DNA from: Caenorhabditis remanei
Lineage: Eukaryota > Nematoda > Chromadorea > Rhabditida > Rhabditidae
Assembly: GCF_010183535.1 (NCBI RefSeq)
Contig: NC_071330.1
Location: 11,327,717-11,391,716 of the forward strand
Length of the DNA: 64,000 bases
Direction of reading: 5' to 3'
Below the pieces are notes generated by a model. It was given only the letters and a program-made list of their open reading frames with translations, was not told the origin of the DNA and did no database searches. A program made the position numbers and the translations under genes. Of the stretch, positions 22,934-35,196 are shown in pieces. The first letter of the stretch is position 1. Every line of letters begins with the position of its first letter.

Positions 22934-23639
22934 GTTGCCCACTGTTTGACGATATCTGAAAAACTCGGACTGAGCTAATTTACGAACGAACAACTGAAAC
23001 AAGATTATTTAAACGAGGTCAACAAACAAATATAAATATGAAAAATTGATGAAAATATGTTAACCTTTGCCCTTGTTCAATATATAACCATAATCAAAGT
23101 CCGCAAATATTTCTTGACGAAAATAGGAAATCTCATATTTTTAAAGCGACAAATTCGACGATAACTTCATTCTACCAGAAAGAAAACTGCTTTTAGTATC
23201 AAAATAATCTACTTTCTAACGTTAATCGCACAATTTTCGTCAAAAACTTCACTGAATATCAGTTTAATGCACAAATTTTGAAAAAATCGTGAAAAAAATC
23301 AAAAGAAGTTTCCTCCCAAGGCAACGTGCAATGGTTTAGCGTTGAATACTCAGTCAACGACCGACACATTTCGCTGCTTACCTCGCCTTGAGACCGAGCG
23401 CCGTTGCAAGTTGCATGTTCCTTTAAATCTGTCTCCTCGTCTCGTCACACACTCTCTCACTTCTAAAGAGGGTTTTTTGAATAAATCCGAGCTTTTTTCT
23501 ATTAATTTTCAGCATTCTTCGTGTTTAAAGCTGATTTTTCAAAACATTATTTTATTTTTAAATTCACATCAATTTTCTTTTCAAAGTTCCCCTACTTTTC
23601 TCTACCCGGAGAAATAGCTTTGATATTTCAGAGACAAAC
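22934..23639. promoter_or_regulatory. divergent promoter region, rps-3 / NADAR-repeat gene
   Basis: 706 bases between divergent start codons. Trans-splice-like acceptors sit near both genes: TTTTTCAG at 22956 on the - strand and TATTTCAG ending at 23631 on the + strand. A CT-rich initiator-like tract (CTCCTCGTCTCGTCACACACTCTCTC) lies around 23430-23460. I did not recognise a specific factor site. Confidence 0.5.
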
Positions 23640-26600
23640 ATGGATGAAGACAAAATTGTATTAATCGGTAATGAAACAGATCTTCTCCATTCCGGTTACA
23701 ATTTTGCAATTAAAGCCGAAGGAAAACGGTATATTTTTCTCAGCAATCTAAAATTATAATCTATTTTTTCAGATTCCCCAGTTCAGTGCACTTCACACAT
23801 CATGCAATATTGGCATCATTGAAACTACCGGATCCAATTATCGATGAGCTTTTATGTACAACTAGCAGTGATGTTCAACAAAAAGCGATGGTCATTTTAC
23901 AAGAAAATATGCCAGACGGACATGATTTGAACACTCTAGGCGGTTATTTAATGACTAGTCTTCATTCATATTCACTTCAGGGTCTCAGGCTGAGAGCTGA
24001 ACATGATAAAGGTGATTTCTAAATTTAACCAAAATTAAAATGAGAATATTTCTTCTAGAGTTCGAAAGGACGCTAATGAAAACAAATGAAGCATTATTGA
24101 TAGTGTGTGATGAGAAAAATGCTCAAGTGGGTATCGGAATGGATGATAAAACATTCATGGAGTGGATGGCAAAGGAGAAAGCGGATTCCAGACAAATCTC
24201 TTATTGGATGAAACATCAACACACGAAACCATCAGATTTGGGTCATAATTGGTTGGGGTATGGTACAGAAACGTCATTTTTTTGAGTAAACCGGCTGGAT
24301 TTTAGAAAATATTTGATGTGGTTGAGGTTTGAGACGCAAGAGAAGCGAAAACAAGGACTTTTGCAAAGAGAAACGTTCCTCGTCCCGGGAATATCAAAAG
24401 AGAAAGATGATAAAGTAGCTATGATCTCAATCAATGATTTGCTAATTTGTTTGGAGGTGAGATATTTGAAATGTAGTGATTTTTTTCATTTCTATCTGAA
24501 TTCGAACATTCTGTAATTTCAGGGAATCTTCCGACCACTCTCCAACTACTATGCCTTCCCATTCGAAATGAAAGGAGAAAGATATCGATCTGTTGAGCAT
24601 TATGCCTACGAGAAACTATTCAATTCGCTGAAACTTGATGATAAAGCAATTGAAAAGATTCAGACTACACCAGTTCCCTTGGATGTTCCTACGGTCGCTG
24701 GAAAAGTTCTCAGAAGTTTAGAAATTAGTGCTGAAACAATTGCTGAAAAAACGACAAAAATGGATAGATGGAGACAATCAGCAATGAAACATAAAATCTA
24801 TCATAATGAATATCTTCAACAACTGTTGCTTTCCACTGGTTCAGCTATTCTTGTTGACACTTCGATTGGTGACCCAGTGTGGACTTGTTGTGCTTCTGAA
24901 ACTGAATTACAACATCTTCTGACAAAACCATATGTAACACCGCAGAAATTAATTGGATTTATGTTAGACGGAGAACAGAAGACCACACCGAAAAGTTTAC
25001 GACATTTGTATGGAAACAAGAGTGGTTTATTGTTGATGGAATTGAGAGAGAGGATGTCTATTCATACAACGAGTCGTATCCCATTGGTAAGAATCAATTT
25101 TTTTCGATTAAAGAGTCGTTTTGGAAATAGAAAAATAAAATATTTCTGTTACTTTATCAATCAATCCATTGTATGTTGGTGATGTAGAACTTATTAGAAC
25201 AAATTCAAGCATTTTTTTGAATAAAAAATCCTATTGCAGTATTATTAGCACGACACGCTTCTTACAACTGCGCTCTACCGAAACCGAAGAAAATTGTGTG
25301 CGAAATTGAGAGACTCCGAGAAAAGGAGACATTTTCACGGGCATTTCGGTGGAGCGCAGTTGTAAGAACTGTGTCGAGCTAATATAAAGGCTTGATGAAA
25401 TTACAAAAGCGGACTTTTTTGTTTATTTTTGACGCTGGATATTTCTAATATCTTCCCATAATTAAATGCTGTCAATATTCCATTTTTCTAGCTCTCTGCC
25501 ATCAACACAGCCCCGCTGAAATCTATCGTCACACCAAACGTAATCTGTTTCACACCGGAATCTGTCTTCCACCCGTTGTATCCTGCTGAAATCCGATGTT
25601 CTCATGATGGACCACCTCTTCCATCACCTGCTCATTATGTAGCTACTCAGGCAGCAAAGTAAGCATTTTTTCCTTGAATCAATGTAGGAAATTCCGTATT
25701 TCAGACTTCTGAACATAAACAAAGAAGATACTGAATACATTCTCGAAGAGACTTCATCAATCCAGTGTTGGCAACGTCTTCATGAAGTGATTGAATTAAG
25801 AGGACGGGGGTTGGAATTAGAGCAGACATGGTGGATGGATAAACGAATGCAATTCATCAAAGAGTCACTTCAACTCCTATTCGATCAACATCCGCCACTC
25901 TTGAGATGTCTTCTGGATACTGGAGATTCTCTTTTGGTTTATTGTTCGAGGTTCTCATCGATGGATGCAGAATTGAGTATTGGAATGAGAGAAATGGATT
26001 TCAGATGGTGGATGCAAGAAGTTGGAATGTCTACACAAACTGTAGGTTTTAGTTCTGATCGGTACTGATACCCCTGAAATTTTTTCCAGTTTTAACTTTT
26101 CTGTATTTCTTTCCATCTCAACATCATACAAATATGATCCGACTCTTAACTTTTGCAATTCTTCTCTTTTTCAGCTGATAGACATGTGCTCTCACCCGAT
26201 GGCTTTCCGTCCTCCATACCTTGGTGGCAACCGTCTTGGACTGATTCTAATGGAACTTCGTCGTGAATTTGTCCTTCAAGGAGTATTCCCTCAACAACTT
26301 CCAGAACTTCAACTAACCCCCGACTCGATTTTGGGTACCAATTCGCCGTCGGAAAATTTCATGACTTCGGAACACTTTGATATTTTGCAACCATGGAATT
26401 ACACGGCTCTCTGGATTAGTGAGTTTTAAATTCATTTAATAAATTATCTCAATGCAAAATTCTCAGATCCACTCTTCCTTCTTGCCAAAGACGGACATCC
26501 AGAAGCAATGGTTCAATGTACAAGAATCAAAACCTCCCCACGAATGGTTACGATTGACGATGAGAAAGTGACGGAAATGGTACAGAATCTGGTGACAGAG

Positions 26601-27418
26601 GAGTCACATGATGCGACATTGGGACGAATTGCAGCCGAGGATTTGAGAGCAGTTTTCATGAAATTGTGTGGAAGATTGAGAACAAAAATGGAGACGTTGG
26701 ATCGACAAGCGATGGAAATTGCAATGGTGGCGATGGAGGTATGAATGGTTACACAATCTGTAAATATAAACATTAAAAACAATTATTTCCTTGTTAACTA
26801 TTATTTTTCTAGACACACCGCCTCCAATCAATACGTCGAAGCCTCTCCGACACAAATGATCGAAGTGAGGACGGACCGTCTTCATCGTCTGGTCCCTCGA
26901 TTTCTGCCCCACCAGTCCCATCCAACAGACCTCGAACTCCCGGATCACACCCTCCATCTTCTTCTTCATACCGAATGCCTGCGGGACGAGAACGAGATAG
27001 AGACGATGATAGAGATGGCAGAGAAAGAGACAGAGAACGAGATTCACGTCTACCATCGAGTGCTTCCTCATCTGCGATTGCTGCTGGAATTGCTCCCGGA
27101 TCAGCGTCATCATCACGGAAAGAACGAATGGAGTACAAGATACCGACGACGTCAAGAAGAAAGTTTGGAAAGGATCGAGAAAGAGGGCCTGAGAAATCAT
27201 CAATGTCTTCTGATCGGGGGAGAGATAAAGATATTCCTTCCAAAAAGCGTCCTCATACCTCTCCACCTTCTCGAAAAACTATGCCATCATCTCCCAAAAA
27301 GACGGCTCCAACTCCGGTAACACCTGCCCCTGTGGTCCCTCCAAAACCAAAAAGAAATCCGGACGAAGAACTTTCGGACGGAGAAATTTTATCGACCGAC
27401 GAGGAAGATAGTAATTAA
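23640..27418 (+). CDS. triple NADAR-repeat protein with RD/RS-rich tail
   Basis: Ten exons: 23640-23728, 23773-24011, 24059-24257, 24306-24456, 24523-25086, 25492-25658, 25705-26041, 26175-26418, 26467-26738, 26813-27418, giving 955 residues. I see three tandem copies of a NADAR (YbiA/DUF1768-like) fold. Repeat 2 (about 226-410) is the clearest, with PLSNYYAFPFE, RYRSVEHYAYEK and LLLSTGSAILVDTS. Repeats 1 (about 10-190) and 3 (about 430-625) keep the TG/TN-x-xLLV segment, a Trp-rich core and closing motifs NWLGKYLMWLR and NRLGLILMELR. NADAR enzymes cleave N-glycosidic bonds of riboflavin intermediates and of ADP-ribosylated guanine, so the middle repeat may be an active glycosidase. The last 200 residues are disordered: Ser/Pro-rich, then RERDRDDDRDGRERDRERD, then acidic. 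It matches what I remember as C. elegans C23G10.8. Intron 5 carries a family A element. Confidence 0.85.
25243..25384. mobile_element. inverted-repeat element (family A), reverse orientation
   Basis: Starts TATTAGCACGACACGCTTCT and ends GCGCAGTTGTAAGAACTGTG. It lies within intron 5 of the NADAR gene and accounts for most of that intron's unusual length (405 bases against about 50 elsewhere). Confidence 0.85.
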
Positions 27419-27749
27419 TTTATTAAATTGAGAAATTTGTGATAATTTTGTTTTGTTTATGAATCAATTTCTCATGCACAAAAAACCGGCATTATTTTTT
27501 CGTTTTGATTAGTATTTCAGTTTCAAAAAAGCAAAACCAAAGTTTTGTACAAGTAAATAGTTCTTTATTTTAGGTATACACACACAAAACTGTTGGATTC
27601 GTCTTTATTCGACACCAATAGTGAAAAGAGAGAGCAAGGGATAGAGGAAAATAAATTAAAAGTGTTTTCAGACAGATGAAACGGGGCTTTCTTGGGGGAG
27701 GGAAAAAGGGAGCGAAATTAATAGTTTATCGAATAGTACAGTAAACCAA

Positions 27750-30700
27750 TCAAAAATCGGCGAGATTGATATCAAAAGGTGTGAATGGCTTCAATTCGAC
27801 TTTTTCGGAACTTGGAGGAAGATTGATTTGAGACACAACTTCACTGACAAGCTTCTCTTCCTTCTCCTTATCGACACGATCCGCCACAATGATTCCTCCT
27901 TTGTACAATGGTTTCATTGGTGTGTATGATCTTGAATCACTGATTGAAATCAATTGTCGTTGCGCAGGAATCACACGTGCCGGATTCATCAGACGGTGGA
28001 GTGGTTTCGTGTCCTTTTCTGGTACTTTTTCTTTCCTGAAGTAATATAAATAGTTTTCGATGTTTGACTATCCAAAACTCACTTTGGTTTTCCTGGCTGA
28101 TCCACTTCCATCTTCTCATCTTCTACAGTAGTTCCAGATGATGAAGATTGCGCATTTGCAGCAGCCAGAGCAGCAGTTGCAGCAGCTTCACGTCTCTTTT
28201 TCTCCTCGGCAGCTTGCTTTTTCAATGCATTCTTCTTTCCGGTAATCGACAAAACGACAGTCTCAATCTTCTTTACATCCTTGTCCTTCTTCGACTCGGT
28301 TCTTGGTGGATATGCGTACTTCTGACTGTTGGCGTGACAAATGTAGTCGAGTACTGGAATTTTGAGATTCTCGTTGACCATCACGAGACACGATGGCTTG
28401 GCGGCGAGAGCAATGAAAAAGTGCATCGAGTGCCAGAACCATCCATGCAAGAAGCACATCATTCCGACCATCGATCCCATATCCGGTTGACCATCAGAGT
28501 TGTGCATTGTGACGGCCGCGTTTTGGCCTCCAATATCAAGAAGTCCTTGAGAAATGATGGCACCGAACTTGACAAGAGAGTCCTCATTCTTTTCTCCGAT
28601 CTGAAGCAACTTACGAAAAATTTGAACAATGAAATTCACAATAACAAACCTTCTTCAACAACTGTTTACGGAATCCATTGACTTTCGGGCATGTGTAATC
28701 GGTCTGCTGGCACATAATAAGAGCAAGTGAGAGGAGAGCTCCCTTACGAACGAATCCTTCCTTATCCGAAATCATTGGCTCGATAAGGCTTATTGCTTCC
28801 TAAAAAAAATATAATACGTATTGCACCTTCTTTATAGTTGAATTGTGAGCCTACCATGTTTCCAGTTCCAGCACAAGCGATTCCCAAAGCCATGGCAGCT
28901 CCATATCTGACGTGTCCGTTGAAATGCTCAGTGAGCATTGAAACGTACGAGAGACAAGTAGCTGGATCTTTTGAAAGAACGAATCCAATTCCAATGGTAG
29001 CATATCTCTTGACATCCAAGTTCGGATCAGTAGCAACCTTCTCGAGCAGACGACGGACTACTGATGGGGATCCAGTTCCAGCGTATGCCATGGAAAGCAT
29101 ACAGATTCCAGTTGATCTGAGCATTGGGTTGCTCTTGGCTCCGATAGCCTCCTTGATGAATGGCTCAGCATCTCCTTGGAGTCCGAATGAAGCACAGGCG
29201 AGTCCGGTACGAATACCACGTTGAGTCTTGTCGTGTTGAGTGTCAACAGTATATTGTTTAAGCTCATTGAACACTTCTTGGTTCAAGTTTCCAGCCATGA
29301 TGAGTCCCATTGCAATACCAGCAGACTCTCCAGAGACGGCTTCATCACGTTGAAGAACCTCACGAACCTTCTCATAACCAGAAATAGAAGATGATCCGAG
29401 TCCAGCGACTCCAAAACCAAGACAGGCTCCGTGACGAACTGGTTCGTTATCAGCAGTCTTGAGCCATTGAGCCAATGTGCTCATCGCGGTGGCATCTCCG
29501 TGCTTGGCGTGGATCAATCCATATGCAAGCATCGCACCTCCCTCTTTGAAACCGAAACCTTCGACTGACTCTTTTGGAAGATATGGGTCAAGAACCTTCA
29601 TTGCGGATGCTTCTTGTCCATGATGAATAAGTCCAAGAGATGCCACAGCGTTGAACTTATTCCAGTTTGTAGCCTTTGACACCCAGTTAAGATTGTTACG
29701 AAGGAAATCGTCACAAGTTGTACCATACTGCATGAGACCGTTAGAGATGAGAAGTGCATTGTGAGCAGACGCAGTTCTGATATTTTCCTTGATCTCTTCC
29801 ATTAAAATTGAATCGGTATGATTGTGGCGGACATAGAAATCGAGATAGGCTTTGACGGTTTCGTGTCCCTTCATGATGGAATGAATTTTCTCCATTGCCT
29901 TTGCATCTGGAGAATCCTTTTGCTCGAATCGTCGAAGTACACGATCGAGGAATCCTTGACTAGCAGTCTCATACAAATCGAAAGCGATTTGATAAGCAGC
30001 AGTGCTCAGATTTCTTGAGATGAGATCAGTGATCGTGTCGGCGGCAGCTTCAGCGTTATCAGTGAGGACATAGCACTGAAAGAAATGAATATGGAAAAGA
30101 AAACATTTTTCACTAGTTTTTACCTCGCAAATTTTTGACATATCTGGGGATGGGCATTTCATGTAAGTCTTGATGACTGTGTTGATCACTTTGAAGCGGA
30201 ATGAACGATCGAATGCACCACTGACAACGCGATTGAGAGTTTCGTGGAGAGTGGCTGAAAATTAGTCAATTTAATAAAATTATCAAGAAATATGAGCACT
30301 TACTTTGGTTTTTGTCATTCAATGCGTTTGGCATCGCACTAATAGCTCTCTCGATCATCGGCAGATTTGTCGTCTCGAAACCCAATGAAATGACATACCA
30401 AATCTCGGATTTCTCCAAATTTCTCTTCACAATCTTTTCGACCAATTCACGAAGTCTAACTGGAATTTCCAGTCCTTGTGAGCTCAATGTTTTATACGTG
30501 TCAATTGCAGTCTCAATGACCTTGTTAACGTATTCTGCATCATTTCCGAGGCCGGTTTTCGGTGCTGGCACAACGTTGAAGTCTGTACGAAGGGCGAATT
30601 CCAGGGCACGCTCATACTGTTCCAGACAGAAATATACTTTTGAAACGAGCAACGCGGCGGCATTGTGATCTGGGAATTGATCGATGTCGAGAAGCTTTTC

Positions 30701-30886
30701 AACAGCTGGAAGAGCGTCGGCCACCTCGAACCATGTATTGGTGAGAATATCCCAATCATTGAATGCTTGGAGAACGTGAACTTTGTCAGATATTGCGGCT
30801 TTTGGTGATTCGAGGATACGGATGAAGGCAGATGCATTGGTTGCACCTCCTGGCTGGGATCGCCATCTCTTCAAAAGTGTCAGCAT
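27750..30886 (-). CDS. rpn-2: 26S proteasome non-ATPase subunit Rpn2/PSMD1
   Basis: Six exons on the - strand: 30886-30304, 30254-30124, 30075-28855, 28799-28650, 28600-28083, 28035-27750, giving 962 residues. Rpn2 is the large scaffold of the 19S regulatory particle base. Its toroid of proteasome/cyclosome (PC) repeats binds Rpn13 and holds the lid. The PC repeats are obvious between about residues 330 and 700 (for example [59 protein letters not shown]). After the toroid come [18 protein letters not shown], a Lys/Ala/Glu-rich linker and the conserved tail NPARVIPAQ and [12 protein letters not shown]. The start Met directly follows a TTTCCAG acceptor, as expected for SL1 trans-splicing. The N-terminal 250 residues are diverged from the animal family. 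The stop is followed by AATAAA near 27605. It is convergent with the NADAR gene. Confidence 0.97.
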
Positions 30887-31758
30887 CTGGAAAATTGAAA
30901 ATACTCGACGGAAAAGAGGTTTTAACCAAAAGACACGAAAAAGAAAATGATGATAAATTGAAGGGAAGCACTGTTAAATTCACTAATGAGTTTACAATAA
31001 GTTATTTTCTCTAGGAATATATTTTTTTACCGAAAGTCACTGAAACTACCGAAAAATAAACTTACATCGCTTGGGAGACTAAAAAGCGAATAATGAGAGC
31101 GCTCACAAAAACAAGCTAAAGCATCGAAATTTCGAGAAGATAGGTTCGGAAAAATGTTGAATGGCTAATGAGAAGTGCTTTTTCGTCTCAAAAGTGTCAA
31201 AACTATGTTGAAAATACTGGAAACCGGCGAGGAACAACAGTTATTTTAACTGTTTTTCTTGATTTGAATTGTCATCACACGGGTTTCGCGCCAACGCATC
31301 GAACAACGCACCAGTGGACCACTTGGCGTGCTTTCGGATTTTTTGTTGAGAGCTGATTTCGGTTATAACCTTTTGAAGTTTAGCGTATTGAGTTGGAACT
31401 ATTGACAAAAAGAGCAAATATGAATGTTTTTACGATTCAATAATGTCCTCTGGTGTAGAGAAAAAACTAAATCCTCCAAGTTTTTCATTAGGATTACTGT
31501 AGTAAAGGTGGGGATAATCGAGTGTGATTATGGTCTCGCACGGATAAATTTTCACCAAATTATCAAACGAAAGTTCCAGAAACCTTGCGTAGCATTACGC
31601 AATTTCAGACATACCTCTTATACGAATACTAGTGTTTTTGTGTTGAATAAAACGAAGCAATAAAGAATTTTTGAGTTTTCACGCCACGTTTTTTCTTTAG
31701 TTTTTTTTCTCCACGTCATTTTTCACAAAACTAAAAAATAATAATATTTCAGAGTTAT
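30887..31758. promoter_or_regulatory. divergent promoter region, rpn-2 / TRM44-like gene, with SKN-1-like site
   Basis: 872 bases between divergent starts. ATGATAAA at 30950-30957 is TTTATCAT on the rpn-2 strand and fits the SKN-1 consensus WWTRTCAT, 64 bases upstream of the rpn-2 ATG. A trans-splice acceptor (TATTTCAG, ending 31752) lies seven bases before the TRM44-like ATG. A GTAAGT donor-like site near 31075 on the - strand could define a 5' non-coding exon of rpn-2. Confidence 0.5.
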
Positions 31759-34312
31759 ATGTCATTCGAAGGTACAACAACATGGCAAGTCATTGTCGAG
31801 GAAACTGCCGAATACAAAGAAAACATTGATGAGAAAGCATATTTCGATAAAATAATTTGTTTGTGGAAGGAATATCCTAATGCAATCAGTAACAGAATAA
31901 CAACTTCGGTTCTTATCGATGAAGACACTGATGCTTGGAAAGAAGTAATATCAGTCTTCAATTCGAAATACAAGTTTGACCCAAGTAATCGTAGTGAAAT
32001 AACTATTTCGAAGTTCATCCGAAAAGTTCGTCCCAGCAATACTCAAAACTTCTCGGAAAATGCATATGAATTATCTTTTTATGAAGGTTTGTCTACTATT
32101 TTAAAAGGGGGCTCCGGTATTCCAAAAATTGAGATTTTTGGTATGGATCGACTCAAAATTTTGTAGAAACCAAAAAGTCTCTGGGAGCCAGGTTAGAAAA
32201 TTAGTCTGAAACGAGTTATGAGGCCTCAAAGTGCCAAAAAGGGTCTCTCGCATGGAATTTTACGTTGAAATGAGAGGAAAAATTTGAAAATTGCACGAGG
32301 AGAAAATTTTTACGTTGAAATATAATGAAAAATTACATGCGAGAGACCCTTTTTTGGCACTTTGAGGCCTCATAACTCGTTTTAGACTAATTTTTGGTAT
32401 ACCACAGTCCCCCTTTAAATGAGATAAAATTAAAGTTTTGTGATTTCAGAAGAATTCCTCGTTCGTTTCTACCCAGTCGTGCTTGATGACAAAGAACATC
32501 CACACTTCGCAAGCCCATATTCAATAGCTTGCAGAGTTCCATCTGAAAATTCTTTGACTCTTCAAATTCTCAAACCTTCAAATGCTCCAGATGAGAATTA
32601 CGAATTTTTGAGAAATTCAGCATTCAAACAAGTGTTCACCTGGATGAAAGGAATCGACCTGTCGAAGTGAGAAAGAATGAAATATTTTTCGTGAAATAAT
32701 AGTTTTATTACAGAACATCTCGCAAAACGAATTCGCTGATTGACAAAGAATCGTATGCTCGCACTTATCAACAAATTCGAGAAGATTATGGACGAGGACT
32801 GATTCAAGGATGGACTGAGAACTCTAATCCACACAAAGTGATTTTTGAGGATTGTGGAATCGCAGCTTACATTACTGTACGTTTTTTGTAGATTTACTAA
32901 AATGAAAAATATGTTGCCATTTCCCAATAACATCAAAAACTTTACATCACTTTAAAAAAGTATTTCTTTCAGGAGCTCATCAATCGTTGTCTCCTTCCAA
33001 AACCGAAAAAATTCGTTGATATTGGTTGTGGAAATGGAGTACTCGTTCATCTTCTCAACAAGATTGGTGTAAGTTGCATATAAAATTTTTTACCAGTGTC
33101 TATTTTCGAAAAAAATCTTATTCAGTTGAACGGATACGGCGTCGACGTTCGTCAACGTAAAATCTGGAAGACAACATTAAAAGATGTGGATTTGCGAGAA
33201 TCAACTGTTGAGCCACAATTCATCGTGGAAAATCAGCCACATTTTGATGCCGATGTCGATTTGCTCATTGGAAATCACAGTGACGAGTTAACGCCGTGGA
33301 TTCCAGTCATGGCAGCAAAGTGAGTGATATTCTGATGTTCCTATCAACATATATCTTTTTCAGACTCAACTGTAATTTCTTCTTAATACCATGCTGTCCA
33401 TTCGATTTCTTCGGGAAGTTCTCAAATACTGGAAGTTATTTGGGACCGAAAAGAATGACTTCTCAATACGAATCATTCTTCGAATGGACCGTTTCTGTTG
33501 CAGATCGGCTCGGTTTCGATGTGAAACTCGACCGGTTGGCTATTCCAAGCACGAAAAGAGTTGGTTAATCTTTATATAATTTGTAATAAAAACTTTTTTC
33601 AGCTGTGCATTGTTGGCCGTGTTCCAGAACGAGGTCTCTGTCCGAATCTCGATACAACCATCCAGAAGATGACGCAGGGACAAAAATTCGTTGCAAGACC
33701 AAGAGAGATCAAAAATAATAACTGCATGCACCTCTCTGTGTCAGATCGGGAAAGGATAGCAAAGAAATTGTTTGATTACATTCTGAAATCGTCGGATGAA
33801 GTGAGAGAGTACGTTTCAATAATTTGTTCGCTGAAAACTCAATGAATACATTTTCCAGCGGCTGGAGATGCGGAGGCGAAGTGCCATTGGCTCAATTGGC
33901 TGGAATTCTCAGTGACGAAGACAAGAAATTGATGAAAGATCAAGACGGAGGACTCCAAACATTTTTGCGAAACCACCATCAAATTTTTCACGTGAGCTTC
34001 CCTACGCCAAATACCACACCTAGGAAAGAAAGAGATGATGATGATGATGATGAGAAGATTAGTTTTAGAGAGATCTTGTAGATTTTAACTGACACATTTC
34101 TAATTGTTTTCGAAAATTGAATAGATTAATTCCAGGTCTTCAAAGCAGCCGCTCGTCTTCGTGATTTCCGTCAACCAATCGTCAAGAAGCAACGCCCGGG
34201 ATGGACGCAGCCAAAACAAACACCAAAGATGAAATCCCCGTGTTGGATGTCTTTGAATCATCCGGATGGTTGTCCAGTTGGACCAGAAGCTTGTCGTTAC
34301 GAGCATTAATTT
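31759..34312 (+). CDS. tRNA (uracil-2'-O-)-methyltransferase, TRM44/TRMT44 type
   Basis: Nine exons: 31759-32086, 32450-32666, 32714-32876, 32973-33068, 33126-33319, 33364-33559, 33603-33808, 33859-33991, 34136-34312, giving 569 residues. TRM44 enzymes 2'-O-methylate U44 of serine tRNAs using S-adenosylmethionine. The class I methyltransferase motif I is clear: KFVDIGCGNGVLVHLL near residue 245. It is followed by GYGVDVRQRKIW (motif II), LIGNHSDELTPWIPVMAAK, and the typical FFLIPCCPFDFFGKF segment. The C-terminus has a CCCH-type cluster (C-x9-C-x6-C-x3-H in PCWMSLNHPDGCPVGPEACR), known in this family. The start follows a trans-splice acceptor. Intron 1 (363 bases) contains a hairpin-forming inverted repeat. 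AATAAA at 34519 follows the stop. It matches what I remember as C23G10.7. Confidence 0.92.
32198..32386. repeat. intronic hairpin with about 50-bp arms
   Basis: The left arm (32198-32249) contains CGAGTTATGAGGCCTCAAAG and AGGGTCTCTCGCATG. The right arm (about 32335-32386) carries the reverse complements CATGCGAGAGACCCTT and TTTGAGGCCTCATAACTCG. It lies in intron 1 of the TRM44-like gene. Two TTTTACGTTGAAAT words lie in the loop. Confidence 0.8.
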
Positions 34313-34518
34313 TCCTTCTTTTTTCCAGTTTAGTTTTTATTTTTTCTTTCTTCAATAATTGTACATCTTTATTGTTATCTCGTTTGTTGTTTTATTGTTT
34401 TCTAATTCCCATACACCATATCCATATTTCTATTGATTGTTCTCCTCCCTCCCTTTTCATCCAAATCATTCTGTTCTATTATTCTACTGTCCCATAAAAT
34501 TATATATTGAAGAAAAAT

Positions 34519-34524
34519 AATAAA
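34519..34524 (+). terminator. poly(A) signal of the TRM44-like gene
   Basis: AATAAA about 207 bases after the stop codon, in T-rich 3' sequence. Confidence 0.6.
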
Positions 34525-34659
34525 TTTATCTTCTATTTGTCCATAACTTTATTTCACATTTTGAATCTTATTTCATTCAAATTATTTTCCATTCACTGTC
34601 TGAGAGATTCATTGGAGACAACTGAAGACGAGGAGTACGACGATGAACAACTTCATTTC

Positions 34660-35196
34660 TGGTTTCGCCTTTTCAGTTGAAAATGACCAACTTTGAGAGG
34701 ATGTTACGGTATAAGTGATTGTCCCACAAAGTAAATTACCGTAAATTCTGTATTATAACGGCACCTGTAATAGAACGGCACCTGTATTATAACGGCACCC
34801 CATCTATACTCAGAATTCATGAATGTGATCATCCCGGTGTCTTTTTTTGGTTCTGACTAGAAGCAGCGTGATTAGTAACTTCTTGATCAGCGGATAGAAC
34901 TCCCAAAAAAAGTTTTTCCGGTAAATTTTAATAAGTTTCTGAAACCACAAAATTTCTCTGGGAGCTGGTTGAAAAATATAACTGCATGCCGTTATAATAC
35001 AGTATTTACGGTATGTATAAATCGTACAGAACAAAGGTAAAGCTTCAATTTTGTAGTTGACAACTCTTTTGTACGGAAACTGCCTAGAGAATTACACATC
35101 GACAAAGAAATAACCGACCAATTTCAGTGCATATTAGTGAAATTTTGGAGCTTAAAATACACTGTCAAAATTGATAACCTTTTGAGCGGTACTGTA
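34660..35196. mobile_element. family C palindromic element interrupted by a family B element
   Basis: The flanks (GTTGAAAATGACCAACTTTG at the left, TTTTGAGCGGTACTGTA at the right) match the family C copies at 13.64 and 61.03 kb. The middle is interrupted at a TA by 34739-35011, a full family B element. Removing it restores the family C order. Confidence 0.85.
34739..35011. mobile_element. TA-flanked inverted-repeat element (family B), nested
   Basis: About 273 bp and almost identical to 6953-7224. Ends are CCGTAAATTCTGTATTATAA and the inverted ACAGTATTTACGG, each flanked by TA. Non-coding. Confidence 0.9.

Noticed and set aside
26604..27266. Long open frames antisense to and out of frame with the NADAR gene tail
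   Set aside because: They arise from the repetitive Arg/Asp/Ser codons (CGA, GAT, TCT) of the real reading frame and have no splice or start support.
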